64,000 nt of DNA from Bradyrhizobium sp. Ec3.3 (GCF_000472925.1 NZ_AXAS01000013.1:124001-188000), one strand, 5' to 3'. Shown: positions 53,580 to 63,011, numbered from the stretch's first letter. Translations and numbers: made by a program. The notes: generated from the sequence alone by a model not told the origin.

Positions 53580-54592
53580 AGCCGGTCTCGAATACGACAA
53601 GTTCTACTGCTGCCAAACCGCGGCTGACCACCTCGGCGATGATCGCCTCGATCGCTGCCGAAGGGCAGCGGACAAAGCCGGCGCCGTTCGGCCATGCGCT
53701 GATCGAGGTCGCACGGCAGCGTCCCGACATCGTCGGGATGACCGCGGATCTCGGCAAATATACCGACCTTCACATCTTTGCGAAGGAATTTCCCGACCGC
53801 TACTATCAAATGGGCATGGCCGAACAGCTCCTGTTCGGAGCTGCATCAGGCCTCGCAGCAGAAGGCTTCACGCCGTTCGTTACGACCTACGCGGTGTTCG
53901 CGTCTCGCCGGGCCTACGACTTTATTCATCAGACGATCGCGGAGGAAGACCGCAACGTCAAGATCGCCTGCGCGCTTCCTGGTCTCACCTCCGGCTACGG
54001 ACCGAGCCACCAGGCCGCCGAGGATCTCGCGCTGCTTCGCGCGATGCCCAACATGACCGTGATCGATCCTTGCGACGCCCACGAGATCGAGCAGGCGGTG
54101 CCGGTGATCGCTGCCCATCAGGGGCCGGTTTATATGCGGCTGTTACGCGGACAGGTGCCGCTCGTGCTCGACGAGTACGGTTACAAGTTCGAGCTCGGCA
54201 AGGCAAAGCAGCTCCGTGATGGCGCCGACGTCCTCTTCATCTCCTCGGGCCTGCTCACGATGCGCGCGCTGGAAGCTGCAAAGCAGCTTGAGGCCGACCG
54301 CATCAGCGCCGCCGTGTTGCATGTCCCAACCATCAAGCCGCTCGATGTCGAAACGATCGTGGAGACCTGCCGCAAGCCGGGCCGGCTCGTTGTCGTTGCC
54401 GAAAATCACACCGTCATTGGCGGTTTGGGTGAGGCGGTCGCGGCAGCCCTGATGCGAGCTCGCGTCCATCCTGCGTTCCATCATATCGGATTGCCGGACG
54501 AATTCCTCGCTGCGGGCGCGCTGCCGACGCTGCATGACCGTTATGGCATCTCGACGGAGGCGATCTGCGCGTCAGTCAAAAAATGGCGATGA
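53576..54592 (+). CDS. Transketolase, C-terminal (Pyr) subunit
   Basis: A 338-residue protein equal to the second half of transketolase. The pyrimidine-binding domain has the catalytic Glu in YYQMGMAEQLLFGAASGLAA and FTPFVTTYAVFASRRAYDFI; GLTSGYGPSHQAAEDLALLR follows; the C-domain is about 210-330. The GTG at 53576 has GGGAGG 5 nt upstream and overlaps the stop of the N-subunit; an upstream in-frame ATG at 53534 is rejected. Together the two genes form one heteromeric transketolase-like enzyme. Confidence 0.94.
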   Translation: MKPVSNTTSSTAAKPRLTTSAMIASIAAEGQRTKPAPFGHALIEVARQRPDIVGMTADLGKYTDLHIFAKEFPDRYYQMGMAEQLLFGAASGLAAEGFTPFVTTYAVFASRRAYDFIHQTIAEEDRNVKIACALPGLTSGYGPSHQAAEDLALLRAMPNMTVIDPCDAHEIEQAVPVIAAHQGPVYMRLLRGQVPLVLDEYGYKFELGKAKQLRDGADVLFISSGLLTMRALEAAKQLEADRISAAVLHVPTIKPLDVETIVETCRKPGRLVVVAENHTVIGGLGEAVAAALMRARVHPAFHHIGLPDEFLAAGALPTLHDRYGISTEAICASVKKWR

Positions 54593-54643
54593 AGGACCAA
54601 CCTTCCGCAATACACATCACAAGACAACATTAGGGAGAACGAA

Positions 54644-55669
54644 ATGACCAAGGAAACGAAGAAGGGCTTGACTCGCCGTGCGGTGTTGGCCGCCGGTGCC
54701 TCCATTCCGCTGGTGTCGATCCTGTCAAAGCGCGGTGATGCCGCGGAGTTCACTCTCAAATTCGCAACCGGACAGGACCCGTCCCACCCGGTCAACAAGC
54801 GTGCGCTCGAGGCCATCGATCGGATCAAGCAGGCGACCGGCGGGCGCGTTGAAATCAATCTGTTTCCCGCCAATCAGCTCGGCTCCGACATCGACCTTCT
54901 CGGTCAGATCCGCAATGGTGCCGTAGACTTCCTCAACATCGGTGCCTCGGTTCTCGCCACGCGGATTCCGACCGTCGGCATCGTCAACACGGGGTTTGCC
55001 TTCGCCTCTTACGACGATGTCTGGAAGGCGATGGACGGCGATCTCGGAAAGTTCGTCAAAGCCGAGATCGAGAACACCGGCACGCTTCAGGTGTGCAAAT
55101 CCTGGGACAACGGGTTCCGCCAGCTCACATCCTCGACCCGCGAGATCAAGACACCCGATGACCTCAAAGGGTTCAAGATGCGGGTTCCGCCTGCTCCGAT
55201 TCTCACCAACCTGTTCCAGGCGCTTGGTGCCGGCCCGACGCCGATCAACTTCAACGAAGTCTATTCCGCGTTGCAGACCAAGATCGTCGAAGGCCAGGAG
55301 AACCCTCTCGCGATCATCGCCACCGCCAAGCTCTACGAGGTGCAGAAGTATTGCAGCCTCACCAGCCACGTGTGGGACGCCTACATCGTTCTCGGTAATC
55401 CCCGGACGTTCTCACGCTTTTCGACCGATGTGCAGGAGATCGTCACACGCGAGCTGAACAAGGCGGGAGAAGACGAGCGAGCCGATATCGCGGCGCTTTC
55501 CAAGTCGTTGCGGTCGGACCTGACGGCCAAGGGTCTCAATTTTGTCGAGGTCGACCAAGCGGTGTTCCGGTCCGCACTTGCCAAGACCAAATTCTATTCG
55601 GACTGGCACGCAAAGTTCGGTGAGAAGGGGTGGACGATTCTCGAGCAGGCGGTTGGCAAGCTCGGATGA
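54644..55669 (+). CDS. TRAP transporter substrate-binding protein (DctP family)
   Basis: A 341-residue periplasmic binding protein. Tat-type signal TRRAVLAAGASIPLVSILSK. The mature part contains LKFATGQDPSHPVNKRALEA and the conserved ligand-binding stretch GFKMRVPPAPILTNLFQALG with the Arg that pairs with a substrate carboxylate, and QTKIVEGQENPLA. This predicts a carboxylate ligand such as a sugar acid. AGGGAG precedes the ATG. Stop overlaps the permease start. Confidence 0.94.
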   Translation: MTKETKKGLTRRAVLAAGASIPLVSILSKRGDAAEFTLKFATGQDPSHPVNKRALEAIDRIKQATGGRVEINLFPANQLGSDIDLLGQIRNGAVDFLNIGASVLATRIPTVGIVNTGFAFASYDDVWKAMDGDLGKFVKAEIENTGTLQVCKSWDNGFRQLTSSTREIKTPDDLKGFKMRVPPAPILTNLFQALGAGPTPINFNEVYSALQTKIVEGQENPLAIIATAKLYEVQKYCSLTSHVWDAYIVLGNPRTFSRFSTDVQEIVTRELNKAGEDERADIAALSKSLRSDLTAKGLNFVEVDQAVFRSALAKTKFYSDWHAKFGEKGWTILEQAVGKLG

Positions 55670-57534
55670 GTATCGCCCACGCCAAAAGCGCAGCGGTCGT
55701 CGCCACGGGACCGGCGCTGGCGTCCATACTGGACCGATGGCTTACGCTGATCACCGAGCCGCTGGCCGCTTTCGCAGTCACGGCCGAGATCGTTATCCTG
55801 CTCACAGGCGTCGTGTCGCGTTTCGTCTTTAACAATCCGCTGACATGGTCGGATGAGCTGGCGTCGATCACGTTCCTGTGGCTTGCAATGTTGGGCTCCG
55901 CCATTGCGCTCCGGCGTGGCCAGCATATGCGCATGACGGCACTGGTTGAGCGGACTTCGGGTGCGACACAGGAATTGCTCGAAGCAATGGCGACGGCTGC
56001 GCCCGCGCTCTTTCTCCTTCTGATCCTCGCGCCTTCGATCGATTTCGCAGAGGATCAGAGCTTCGCATGGACGCCCGCGCTCGGACTGAACGACAGCGTT
56101 CGCGCGGCGGCTGTGCCGACGGGCGTGGTGCTGATGCTGGCTGCCAGTCTCGTGCGCTGCATGCGGCTCGGAGTTCGCGAACTGTTGCTGGCAATTGCGG
56201 TTCTGGCGGCTCTGGCACTCTGTCTTTACTGCCTCGGTCCCTGGATCGTTGCGATCGGCAACTGGAATCTGTTGCTGTTCTTTGCACTGCTTCTGGGCGG
56301 AGGCGTTCTTGCGGGAGTGCCCATTGCCTACTGCTTCGGCCTTGCGACCGTCGCCTATCTCATGGTCGCGACCACGACGCCGCTGCAGGTGATCCCGGGG
56401 CGTATCGACGAAGGCGTGAGCTCGCTCATCCTGCTCGCGGTGCCGCTGTTCGTCCTGCTCGGCTATCTCATCGTGATGACGAAGATGGCGGCGGCCATGG
56501 TGAACTTTCTCGCCGCACTAGTCGGCCACGTGGAAGGCGGGCTCGCCTATGTGCTGCTCGGGGCCATGCTGCTGGTCTCGGGAATTTCCGGTGCCAAAAC
56601 CGCTGATATGGCGGCCGTCGCACCCGTGCTCTTCCCAGGCATGAAGCGGCGGGGCATTCATGAGGGCGAACTGGTCTCACTGCTGGCGGCCTCCGGCGCC
56701 ATGGCGGAAACAATCCCGCCGTCGATCGTGCTGATCATCATCGGTTCTGTGACCGGTGTGTCGATTGCCGCGCTCTTCACCGGTGGCATTCTGCCCGGCA
56801 TCGTGCTCGCTCTTGCACTCGCCCTGGTCGCGCGGCGTCGGATGTCCGAAGGCGCCGGCACCGACCGCGGTGTGACATCATTGCGCGAGATTGGTCGCAG
56901 TTTCGTTATCGCAGCGCCCGCTTTGGCCCTGCCGATCGTCATCCGCGCTGCCGTGACGGAGGGCGTTGCGACAGCGACCGAAGTTGCCACGATCGGCATC
57001 GCCTACACTATCATCGTCGGAATCATCGTCTACCGCTCGTTCAACCTGCGTGAACTCTATCCCGCGCTGGTTGGAACGGCGGCACTGTCCGGCACCATTC
57101 TGTTCATCATTGGCACTGCGACCTGCATGTCCTGGGCGCTGACGCAGTCGAACTTCTCGCATACGCTGGCGACGGCGCTCGCGCATGCTCCCGGCGGATA
57201 TTATGGCTTCCTCGTCGGTTCGATTGCGCTGTTCATCGTGCTCGGCAGCGTGCTCGAGGGCATCCCCGCCATGGTGCTGTTCGGGCCTCTGCTGTTTCCG
57301 GTCGCCAAGCAGCTTGGCGTGCACGAAGTGCATTATGCGATGGTTGTGATCCTGGCGATGGGGATTGGCCTTTTCGCACCGCCTTTCGGCCTTGGCTATT
57401 ACGCAGCCTGCTCGATCGGGCAGGTCGATCCGAATGCCGGCCTCAAGCGCATCTGGAGCTATCTTGCTGCGCTGGTGGTTGGCCTCCTGGTCGTCGCTTT
57501 CGTTCCCTGGATTTCGACTGGATTCCTCCCGTGA
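55666..57534 (+). CDS. TRAP transporter fused permease (DctQM)
   Basis: A 622-residue sodium-coupled TRAP permease in which DctQ and DctM are one polypeptide. The first 150-190 residues are the four-helix DctQ part (ILLTGVVSRFVFNNPLTWSD; FLWLAMLGSAIALRRGQHMR). The remainder is the DctM part with GISGAKTADMAAVAPVLFPG and GAMAETIPPSIVLIIIGSVT. The ATG at 55666 overlaps the stop of the binding protein (ATGA). Confidence 0.94.
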   Translation: MSIAHAKSAAVVATGPALASILDRWLTLITEPLAAFAVTAEIVILLTGVVSRFVFNNPLTWSDELASITFLWLAMLGSAIALRRGQHMRMTALVERTSGATQELLEAMATAAPALFLLLILAPSIDFAEDQSFAWTPALGLNDSVRAAAVPTGVVLMLAASLVRCMRLGVRELLLAIAVLAALALCLYCLGPWIVAIGNWNLLLFFALLLGGGVLAGVPIAYCFGLATVAYLMVATTTPLQVIPGRIDEGVSSLILLAVPLFVLLGYLIVMTKMAAAMVNFLAALVGHVEGGLAYVLLGAMLLVSGISGAKTADMAAVAPVLFPGMKRRGIHEGELVSLLAASGAMAETIPPSIVLIIIGSVTGVSIAALFTGGILPGIVLALALALVARRRMSEGAGTDRGVTSLREIGRSFVIAAPALALPIVIRAAVTEGVATATEVATIGIAYTIIVGIIVYRSFNLRELYPALVGTAALSGTILFIIGTATCMSWALTQSNFSHTLATALAHAPGGYYGFLVGSIALFIVLGSVLEGIPAMVLFGPLLFPVAKQLGVHEVHYAMVVILAMGIGLFAPPFGLGYYAACSIGQVDPNAGLKRIWSYLAALVVGLLVVAFVPWISTGFLP

Positions 57535-57558
57535 CGCGCCGGACGCGCGTTTGACCCG

Positions 57559-57583
57559 GCAGCCTCCGTTCGGCGGAGGCTGC
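57559..57583 (+). promoter_or_regulatory. Stem-loop between the TRAP permease and tkt
   Basis: A perfect 10-bp stem GCAGCCTCCG / CGGAGGCTGC with a 5-nt loop. TATTTTT follows after about 10 nt, 20 bp before the tkt start codon. It might act as a partial terminator or processing stem setting tkt output relative to the transporter. Confidence 0.55.
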
Positions 57584-57603
57584 GCCGAACTGGTATTTTT
57601 CCG

Positions 57604-59622
57604 ATGTCCGTTCACTCTTCCGTTGCTTCACCTGTCGCGCAAGCGTCGGCCGATCTGGACACGCGGATGGCTGATGCCATTCGTTTCCTGTCGCTCGACG
57701 CCATCGAAAGGGCGTCCGACGGTCATCCCGGTGCGCCGCTCGGCTGCGCCGAGATTGCGACCGCGCTGTTCACGCAGCATATCAAGTGCAATCCGCTCGA
57801 TCCGCTCTGGCCGGATCGCGACAGGTTCGTCCTGTCGAACGGTCACGGCTCGATGCTGATCTATGCGCTGCTGCATCTGTCGGGCTATGCCGCCTTTCCG
57901 ATCGAAGAGATCAAGCGTTTCCGCGAGCTGGGCTCGCACACGCATGGCCACCCCGAACGAGCGCCCGAGCTCGGCATCGAGGTCACGACCGGTCCGCTCG
58001 GGCAGGGCATCGCCAATGCGGTCGGCATGGCAGTCGCGGAAGCCTGGCTCAATGCAACGTTTGGCGATGGAATCGCCAACCATCGCACCTACGCGATCGT
58101 CGGCGATGGCTGTCTCCAGGAAGGGATCGCCCACGAGGTGATTTCGCTGGCGGGCCATTTACGCCTTGGCAAGCTCTGCTTCCTTTGGGACGATAATCGG
58201 ATGACCGATGACGGTCACACGGATTTCTCGATCTCGGAAGATGTCCGCGCGCGTTTCCGCATCGCCGGTTGGCATGTCATCGATGCAAACGGACACGATA
58301 TCGACTCGGTTTCCGCGGCGTTGCTGCTCGCCAAGGAAGACCCGCGCCCGACGATGATCGCTTGCCGCACCACCATCGGCAAGGGCTTGCCGCGTCTGGA
58401 AGGCCAGCGCGGAGCCCACGGCGGTCGTGTGTTCGCGAGGGATCTGGAGGAAGCGCGTGTGGCCGCTGGTTGGACCGCCGGACCATTCGAGGTTCCAGGC
58501 GATGTTGCGGATGGCTGGAAGGCTGGCGTACTCGATCGCAACTTGCCGACATACGAGGCGTGGCGCGCGCGCGTCGCAGCGATGTCGCCGGAGAAGCGAA
58601 CCCTCTTTGAGCGTGTGATGGCCGGCGATCTGCCAAGCGGCTGGATCGATACTCTCGCCGCATGGCGCCGCAAGGTCGCGGTCGAACGACCGAACCGCTC
58701 CACGAACGAGGCAACCGCCGACATCGTGGCGCAGCTCGCCGAAGCGATCCCCGAACTGATCGCAGGCGCACCGGATCTCGAAGGACCGACCGGCTGCAAG
58801 CGTTCGCTTCACGCTTTCACACCGGAGAATCCCGCCGGTCGATATGTCCACTATGGTATCCGCGAGCACGCCATGGGGGCCATGATGAACGGCATGGCCG
58901 CGCATGGCGGCGTGCTGCCGCTTGGCGCAACCTATCTGGTGTTCTCCGACTATATGCGGCCGGCGCTGCGAATAGCGGCGCTCATGGAATTGCCGGTCGT
59001 GACCATTTACAGCCACGACTCCATCGGCATCGGCAAGAACGGTCCGACTCATCAGCCGGTAGAGTATCTGGCGGCGCTGCGCGCAATGCCGAATATGGCG
59101 GTCTTTCGGCCGGCCGATCATGTCGAGGCCGCCGAATGCTGGGAACTCGCGCTGCAGCGCAAGCGCGGGCCGTCCTCAATGATCTGCTCCCGGCAGGCCT
59201 TGCCGCCGGTGCGTGACGACGATGGTTCGGTGAACCGCTCGGCACGCGGGGCCTATCTACTCGCTGAAGCAGAGGGCGCGCGGCGCGTTACTCTTCTCGC
59301 GACGGGCTCGGAGGTCCAGATCGCGCTGGCGGCGCGAACCATCTTGCAGGCAAAGGGAATGCCGACCTCGGTCGTTTCCATGCCGTGTTGGGAATTGTTC
59401 GAGGAGCAGGATGAAGCTTATCGCGAGAGCGTCCTCGGCAAGGGCATCCGGGTCGCGATTGAAGCAGCGGTGCGCTTGGGCTGGGACCGTTGGATTGGGG
59501 AGCGTGGCGGTTTCATCGGAATGTCGAGTTTCGGGGCGTCGGGCCCAGGCGACGAGCTCTTCGCCCATTTTGGCATCACGGCCGAGAAGGCAGCTGAATT
59601 GGCATTGAGGTTGCTTCGCTAA
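57604..59622 (+). CDS. tkt: Transketolase, full length
   Basis: A 672-residue TPP-dependent transketolase. N-domain: SDGHPGAPLGCAEIA, GPLGQGIANAVGMAVAE, TPP motif GDGCLQEGIAHEVISLAGHL (note FLWDDNRMTDDG in place of the usual AFYDDN-type loop). Pyr domain: VHYGIREHAMGAMMNGMA, DSIGIGKNGPTHQPVEYLAA. C-domain from about 540. The active-site His and Glu positions are intact. It is a second transketolase next to the split one, so it is probably specialised within this cluster. Confidence 0.95.
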   Translation: MSVHSSVASPVAQASADLDTRMADAIRFLSLDAIERASDGHPGAPLGCAEIATALFTQHIKCNPLDPLWPDRDRFVLSNGHGSMLIYALLHLSGYAAFPIEEIKRFRELGSHTHGHPERAPELGIEVTTGPLGQGIANAVGMAVAEAWLNATFGDGIANHRTYAIVGDGCLQEGIAHEVISLAGHLRLGKLCFLWDDNRMTDDGHTDFSISEDVRARFRIAGWHVIDANGHDIDSVSAALLLAKEDPRPTMIACRTTIGKGLPRLEGQRGAHGGRVFARDLEEARVAAGWTAGPFEVPGDVADGWKAGVLDRNLPTYEAWRARVAAMSPEKRTLFERVMAGDLPSGWIDTLAAWRRKVAVERPNRSTNEATADIVAQLAEAIPELIAGAPDLEGPTGCKRSLHAFTPENPAGRYVHYGIREHAMGAMMNGMAAHGGVLPLGATYLVFSDYMRPALRIAALMELPVVTIYSHDSIGIGKNGPTHQPVEYLAALRAMPNMAVFRPADHVEAAECWELALQRKRGPSSMICSRQALPPVRDDDGSVNRSARGAYLLAEAEGARRVTLLATGSEVQIALAARTILQAKGMPTSVVSMPCWELFEEQDEAYRESVLGKGIRVAIEAAVRLGWDRWIGERGGFIGMSSFGASGPGDELFAHFGITAEKAAELALRLLR

Positions 59623-59696
59623 CCGCCAGCCGGCGCGGGAGCACGTAATCTCCGCGCGCAAGGCCGGCACATTCGACAACTGACCGTGAGACCAAG

Positions 59697-60683
59697 ATGA
59701 CCATATCGGAACCAGTGCGCGTTGTTTTTCTTGACCGGGACACGATGCCACCAGACGTTCACCTGCGGGAGCCGTTCTTTCCGCATGAATTGCGGGAGTA
59801 TGGCGCGACTGCACCCAAGGACGTCGCCGCACGGATCGCGGACGCCCATATCGTGATCACCAACAAGGCGCCGGTGCGACGTGCCGAGCTGGAAGCGGCG
59901 CCGAACCTGCGCTTCATCGCCATTGCAGCGACCGGCTCGGATGTCGTCGACATCCGCGCGTGCGAAGATCGTGGCGTCGCCGTTTCCAATATTCGCGGCT
60001 ATGCGGTGAACACGGTTCCGGAGCACACCTTCGCATTGATCTTCGCACTACGTCGCAGCCTGACCGCCTATCGCGATTCCGTTCGCAATGGCCGTTGGCA
60101 TGAATCCGGCCAGTTCTGCTATTTCGACTTTCCCATCCGCGACCTGGCCGGATCGACGCTTGGCATCATCGGAGATGGGACGCTGGGCCGCTCCGTTGCT
60201 GACATAGGCCGCGCACTTGGAATGCGCGTGTTGTTCTCCACGTACAAAGGCGTGGAGGGCATGGGTCCGCTCTATACCCCGTTCGAAGAGGTCTTGCGGA
60301 CATCCGACGTCATCACGTTGCACGCGCCGCTGATGCCGGCAACGCGCAACATGATCGCGGCATCCGAATTCGCGATGATGGAACGCCGTCCACTCCTGAT
60401 CAACACCGCGCGCGGCGGCCTCGTCGACGAGGTCGCGCTTGGCGATGCACTCCGCTCCGGTCAGGTTTCCGGAGCGGGATTCGACGTCGCTACCGTCGAA
60501 CCGCCCTCAAGCGATCATCCGCTGATGCAGTTGGTAGGAATGCCAAACTTCATCCTGACGCCGCACGTCGCATGGGCAAGCCGCGAGGCCGTACAGGCGC
60601 TTGCCGACCAGCTCGTGGACAATATCGAGGCCTTCTGGGGCGGCAAGCCGCGCAATCTCGTCACCGTGGTTCCGTCGAAATGA
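59697..60683 (+). CDS. D-2-hydroxyacid dehydrogenase, hydroxypyruvate/glyoxylate reductase-like
   Basis: A 328-residue NAD(P)H-dependent reductase. The Rossmann motif is [20 protein letters not shown]; catalytic Arg in [12 protein letters not shown], Glu in [15 protein letters not shown], His in [11 protein letters not shown]. The EPP-x-x-DHPL pattern is that of glycerate dehydrogenases. It follows the tkt gene by 74 bp. Hydroxypyruvate is both a transketolase donor and the substrate of this enzyme type, which fits the cluster. Confidence 0.9.
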   Translation: MTISEPVRVVFLDRDTMPPDVHLREPFFPHELREYGATAPKDVAARIADAHIVITNKAPVRRAELEAAPNLRFIAIAATGSDVVDIRACEDRGVAVSNIRGYAVNTVPEHTFALIFALRRSLTAYRDSVRNGRWHESGQFCYFDFPIRDLAGSTLGIIGDGTLGRSVADIGRALGMRVLFSTYKGVEGMGPLYTPFEEVLRTSDVITLHAPLMPATRNMIAASEFAMMERRPLLINTARGGLVDEVALGDALRSGQVSGAGFDVATVEPPSSDHPLMQLVGMPNFILTPHVAWASREAVQALADQLVDNIEAFWGGKPRNLVTVVPSK

Positions 60684-60916
60684 TTCCGCGCTGCGCGGCG
60701 CCCGGCGTCGAAGTCGCGCACGCGATGGTGCACGGCGGACCGTTTCCGGCGACGTCGGATTCGCGCACGACATCGGTCGGGACGCTCGCCATCCGCCGGT
60801 TCCTGCGGCCGGTCTGCTATCAGGATCTGCCCGTGGACCCTTTGCCTCCGGCGTTGCAAGACGGCAATCCGCTTCATGTCCCGCGACTGATCGATGGACG
60901 TTTGACGCTGGAGTGA
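60680..60916 (+). pseudogene. C-terminal remnant of an NADP-dependent aldehyde dehydrogenase
   Basis: 78 codons corresponding to the last part of a ketoglutarate-semialdehyde-type aldehyde dehydrogenase, normally about 500-530 residues. Diagnostic stretches are [40 protein letters not shown] and [19 protein letters not shown]. The ATG overlaps the stop of the preceding dehydrogenase (ATGA), so it may still be translated. The catalytic Cys and the cofactor domain are gone. The fragment shows that the ancestral cluster included an aldehyde oxidation step. Confidence 0.85.
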
Positions 60917-60921
60917 TCTGG

Positions 60922-62334
60922 TCAGGGCATTGGTCCTGCGGGGAAGCTCACTGTAACGGCCAGGCCGCAGCCGTCGACGTTGTCCGTCAGTTCGATCGCG
61001 CCGCGCCCCTGTCGCAGCAAGGTCCGGACGATGGACAGCCCGAGCCCGGAACCAGCCGGACGATCGGCTGCCGGAACACGATAAAAGCGATCGAATACCC
61101 TTTCCCGATGCTCGGCAGCGATGCCGGGTCCGTTGTCGGCGATCCTCACTGCATATCCGTCGCTGAGTGCGAGCACGCTGACGACGACTGACCCGCCTTC
61201 TCGGTTGTACCGGATCGCGTTGTCGATCAGGTTGGTCAGTATGTCGTGCAGTGTCGAGGAATCTACGCTGACGAGCGCGCATTCCACGGCGGTATCAAAT
61301 GCCAGATCGACGTTCTTGGCTGCCGCAAATGGCGCCATCATTCCAACTGCCTCGCTCGCGCTCGCAACGAGATTGGTCTGCGTGACATGAAAGCTGGGTT
61401 CGGTGACTGTGGCCTGTTCTGCGCGGGCCATCGCGATAAGCTGGGCGACCAGCCGATCGAGATGTTTGGTAGATCGTTCGATCTCGGCAATCGTATCGAT
61501 GTTGTCGGGCAAGTGTCCCGCATCACGTTGCAGCAGCGCCAAATGAACTCGCAGTGACGCAAGCGGCGTCTTCATCTGGTGCGACGCGTCGGCTATGAAA
61601 TCACGGATCAGCTGGATCGCTGCCTCGAGCCGCGCGAAGAGCTCATTCATCGCCCGAACGGGCGGATGCGCCTCATAGGGAATGTTCTCGAGCTCGAGCC
61701 GACGGAGGCCCGTTCCGGTGCCGAATTGCCGGGCGTCGATCTCACGTCCGAGATCCACAAGCGGCGCAAGTCCGCGACGGACCGCGAACCAGCCCAGCGC
61801 GGCGGCGGTGGCGATGATGCCGATTTCCAGCGCGGCGAGAGCGAGGAGAAGCTCGCGCTTCGCCGCGGTTCGTGCTTTCGTCGTCTCCGCAACCTGAACC
61901 AGGACGGGCAGAGGCTTGCCATAGGTGGCCTGAGTCGTGGCCGCAATGCGCACCGACATATCCTTGTAGCGAGCGTCGAAATGCTTGATGGTGCCGAGCG
62001 GAATGGCGGTCGGATCCGCGCGCGGCAAGTCCTGGTAGCCCGTGACTGGCGTCTGCTCGTAAGAAACGCTGTAGTAGACGCTGTCGTTGGCCCGCGTTTC
62101 GAGCATTCCAAGAGCGACTTGTGGAAGATCGACGGAGATCTCCCCGTCTTCCACGGCGATCCGCTCGGCGATCGCTTTCACCGAGCCATCGAGTACACGG
62201 TCGTAGGCCGTTTCGATGGTCTGGTTGATGAGCACCAGGCCGGCAAGGCCAAGGGCCGCAGCCAACGCGCTAGTTGGAATGAGCAGGTTGAGCAGGAGTG
62301 CGCGGCGCAGCGACGGTGCGCGTTTCGGTGTCAC
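60922..62334 (-). CDS. Sensor histidine kinase, TctE-like
   Basis: A 470-residue membrane kinase. TM1 is LLNLLIPTSALAAALGLAGL; an extracytoplasmic 2CSK_N-type domain (about 35-165) is followed by TM2 (ALAALEIGIIATAAALGWFA) and HAMP. H-box DASHQMKTPLASLRVHL, N-box DILTNLIDNAIRYN, G-boxes DNGPGIA and GSGLGLSIV are intact. It overlaps the response regulator by 4 nt (ATGA). It converges with the aldehyde dehydrogenase remnant with only a 5-bp gap. Confidence 0.93.
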   Translation of the reverse strand: MTPKRAPSLRRALLLNLLIPTSALAAALGLAGLVLINQTIETAYDRVLDGSVKAIAERIAVEDGEISVDLPQVALGMLETRANDSVYYSVSYEQTPVTGYQDLPRADPTAIPLGTIKHFDARYKDMSVRIAATTQATYGKPLPVLVQVAETTKARTAAKRELLLALAALEIGIIATAAALGWFAVRRGLAPLVDLGREIDARQFGTGTGLRRLELENIPYEAHPPVRAMNELFARLEAAIQLIRDFIADASHQMKTPLASLRVHLALLQRDAGHLPDNIDTIAEIERSTKHLDRLVAQLIAMARAEQATVTEPSFHVTQTNLVASASEAVGMMAPFAAAKNVDLAFDTAVECALVSVDSSTLHDILTNLIDNAIRYNREGGSVVVSVLALSDGYAVRIADNGPGIAAEHRERVFDRFYRVPAADRPAGSGLGLSIVRTLLRQGRGAIELTDNVDGCGLAVTVSFPAGPMP

Positions 62335-63011
62335 CTATCCTCCATGAGATAGCCGAGACCTCGGACCGTCTTGATCATGGGGCCGTCGGGAGCGAGCTTC
62401 TGCCGCAACCGAGCGATGTAGAGTTCGATCGCGTTCGGAGCTACGGGCTCGTCGAAGCCGAAAACCTCGGAAATCAGCCGCTCCTTTCGCACGAGCCGAC
62501 CCGCATGCGACATAAGGATCTCGAGCACGGTGACTTCGCGCCGGCGCAGAATCAATGGCTTGCCGGCCAGTGTCGCCGTCGCAGAAGAGGTCTCGAACAT
62601 CAAGGCCCCGCATTTCAGGACCGGATCGAGACGACCCTTGCCGCGCCGCACCAATGCCTTGACCCGCGCCTCGAACTCGTCAAGGTCGAACGGCTTCGTG
62701 AGATAGTCGTCGGCCCCGAGGTTGAAGCATCTCACCTTGTCTTTGACCTCCCCAAGTGCGGTGAGAATCAGAATCGGCACTTCGCAGCCATTGTTGCGCA
62801 GCCTGCGAAGCACTTCCTGACCCGGCAAATCCGGCAGGCCCAGGTCGAGTATGATGAGCGAATACGCCTCGGATGGGGCAATCTCGATGGCTGCCGTACC
62901 GCTCGCTTCGTGATCGACGGCGACGCCGGCGTGTGTCAGGGCCTTCTTGAGGCCCTTTACCAGCGACAAGTCATCCTCGACGATCAGGATACGCAAGACG
63001 ACGGACCTCAA
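62331..63011 (-). CDS. OmpR-family response regulator, TctD-like
   Basis: A 226-residue regulator. Receiver: acidic pair in LRILIVEDDLSL, phospho-acceptor in LIILDLGLPDLPG, and the Lys in DYLTKPF. The C-terminal winged helix spans about 130-222 (LRRREVTVLEILMSHAGRLV; APNAIELYIARLRQKLAPDG). Partner of the adjacent kinase. A TTG at 62996 (LRILIVEDD) is an alternative start. Divergent from the binding protein at 63085, which it probably controls. Confidence 0.93.
   Translation of the reverse strand: MRSVVLRILIVEDDLSLVKGLKKALTHAGVAVDHEASGTAAIEIAPSEAYSLIILDLGLPDLPGQEVLRRLRNNGCEVPILILTALGEVKDKVRCFNLGADDYLTKPFDLDEFEARVKALVRRGKGRLDPVLKCGALMFETSSATATLAGKPLILRRREVTVLEILMSHAGRLVRKERLISEVFGFDEPVAPNAIELYIARLRQKLAPDGPMIKTVRGLGYLMEDR

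Noticed and set aside
52731..54592. Possible frameshift splitting one transketolase gene
   Set aside because: The two halves each have a ribosome binding site and the 4-nt overlap is standard for the well known two-subunit transketolases.
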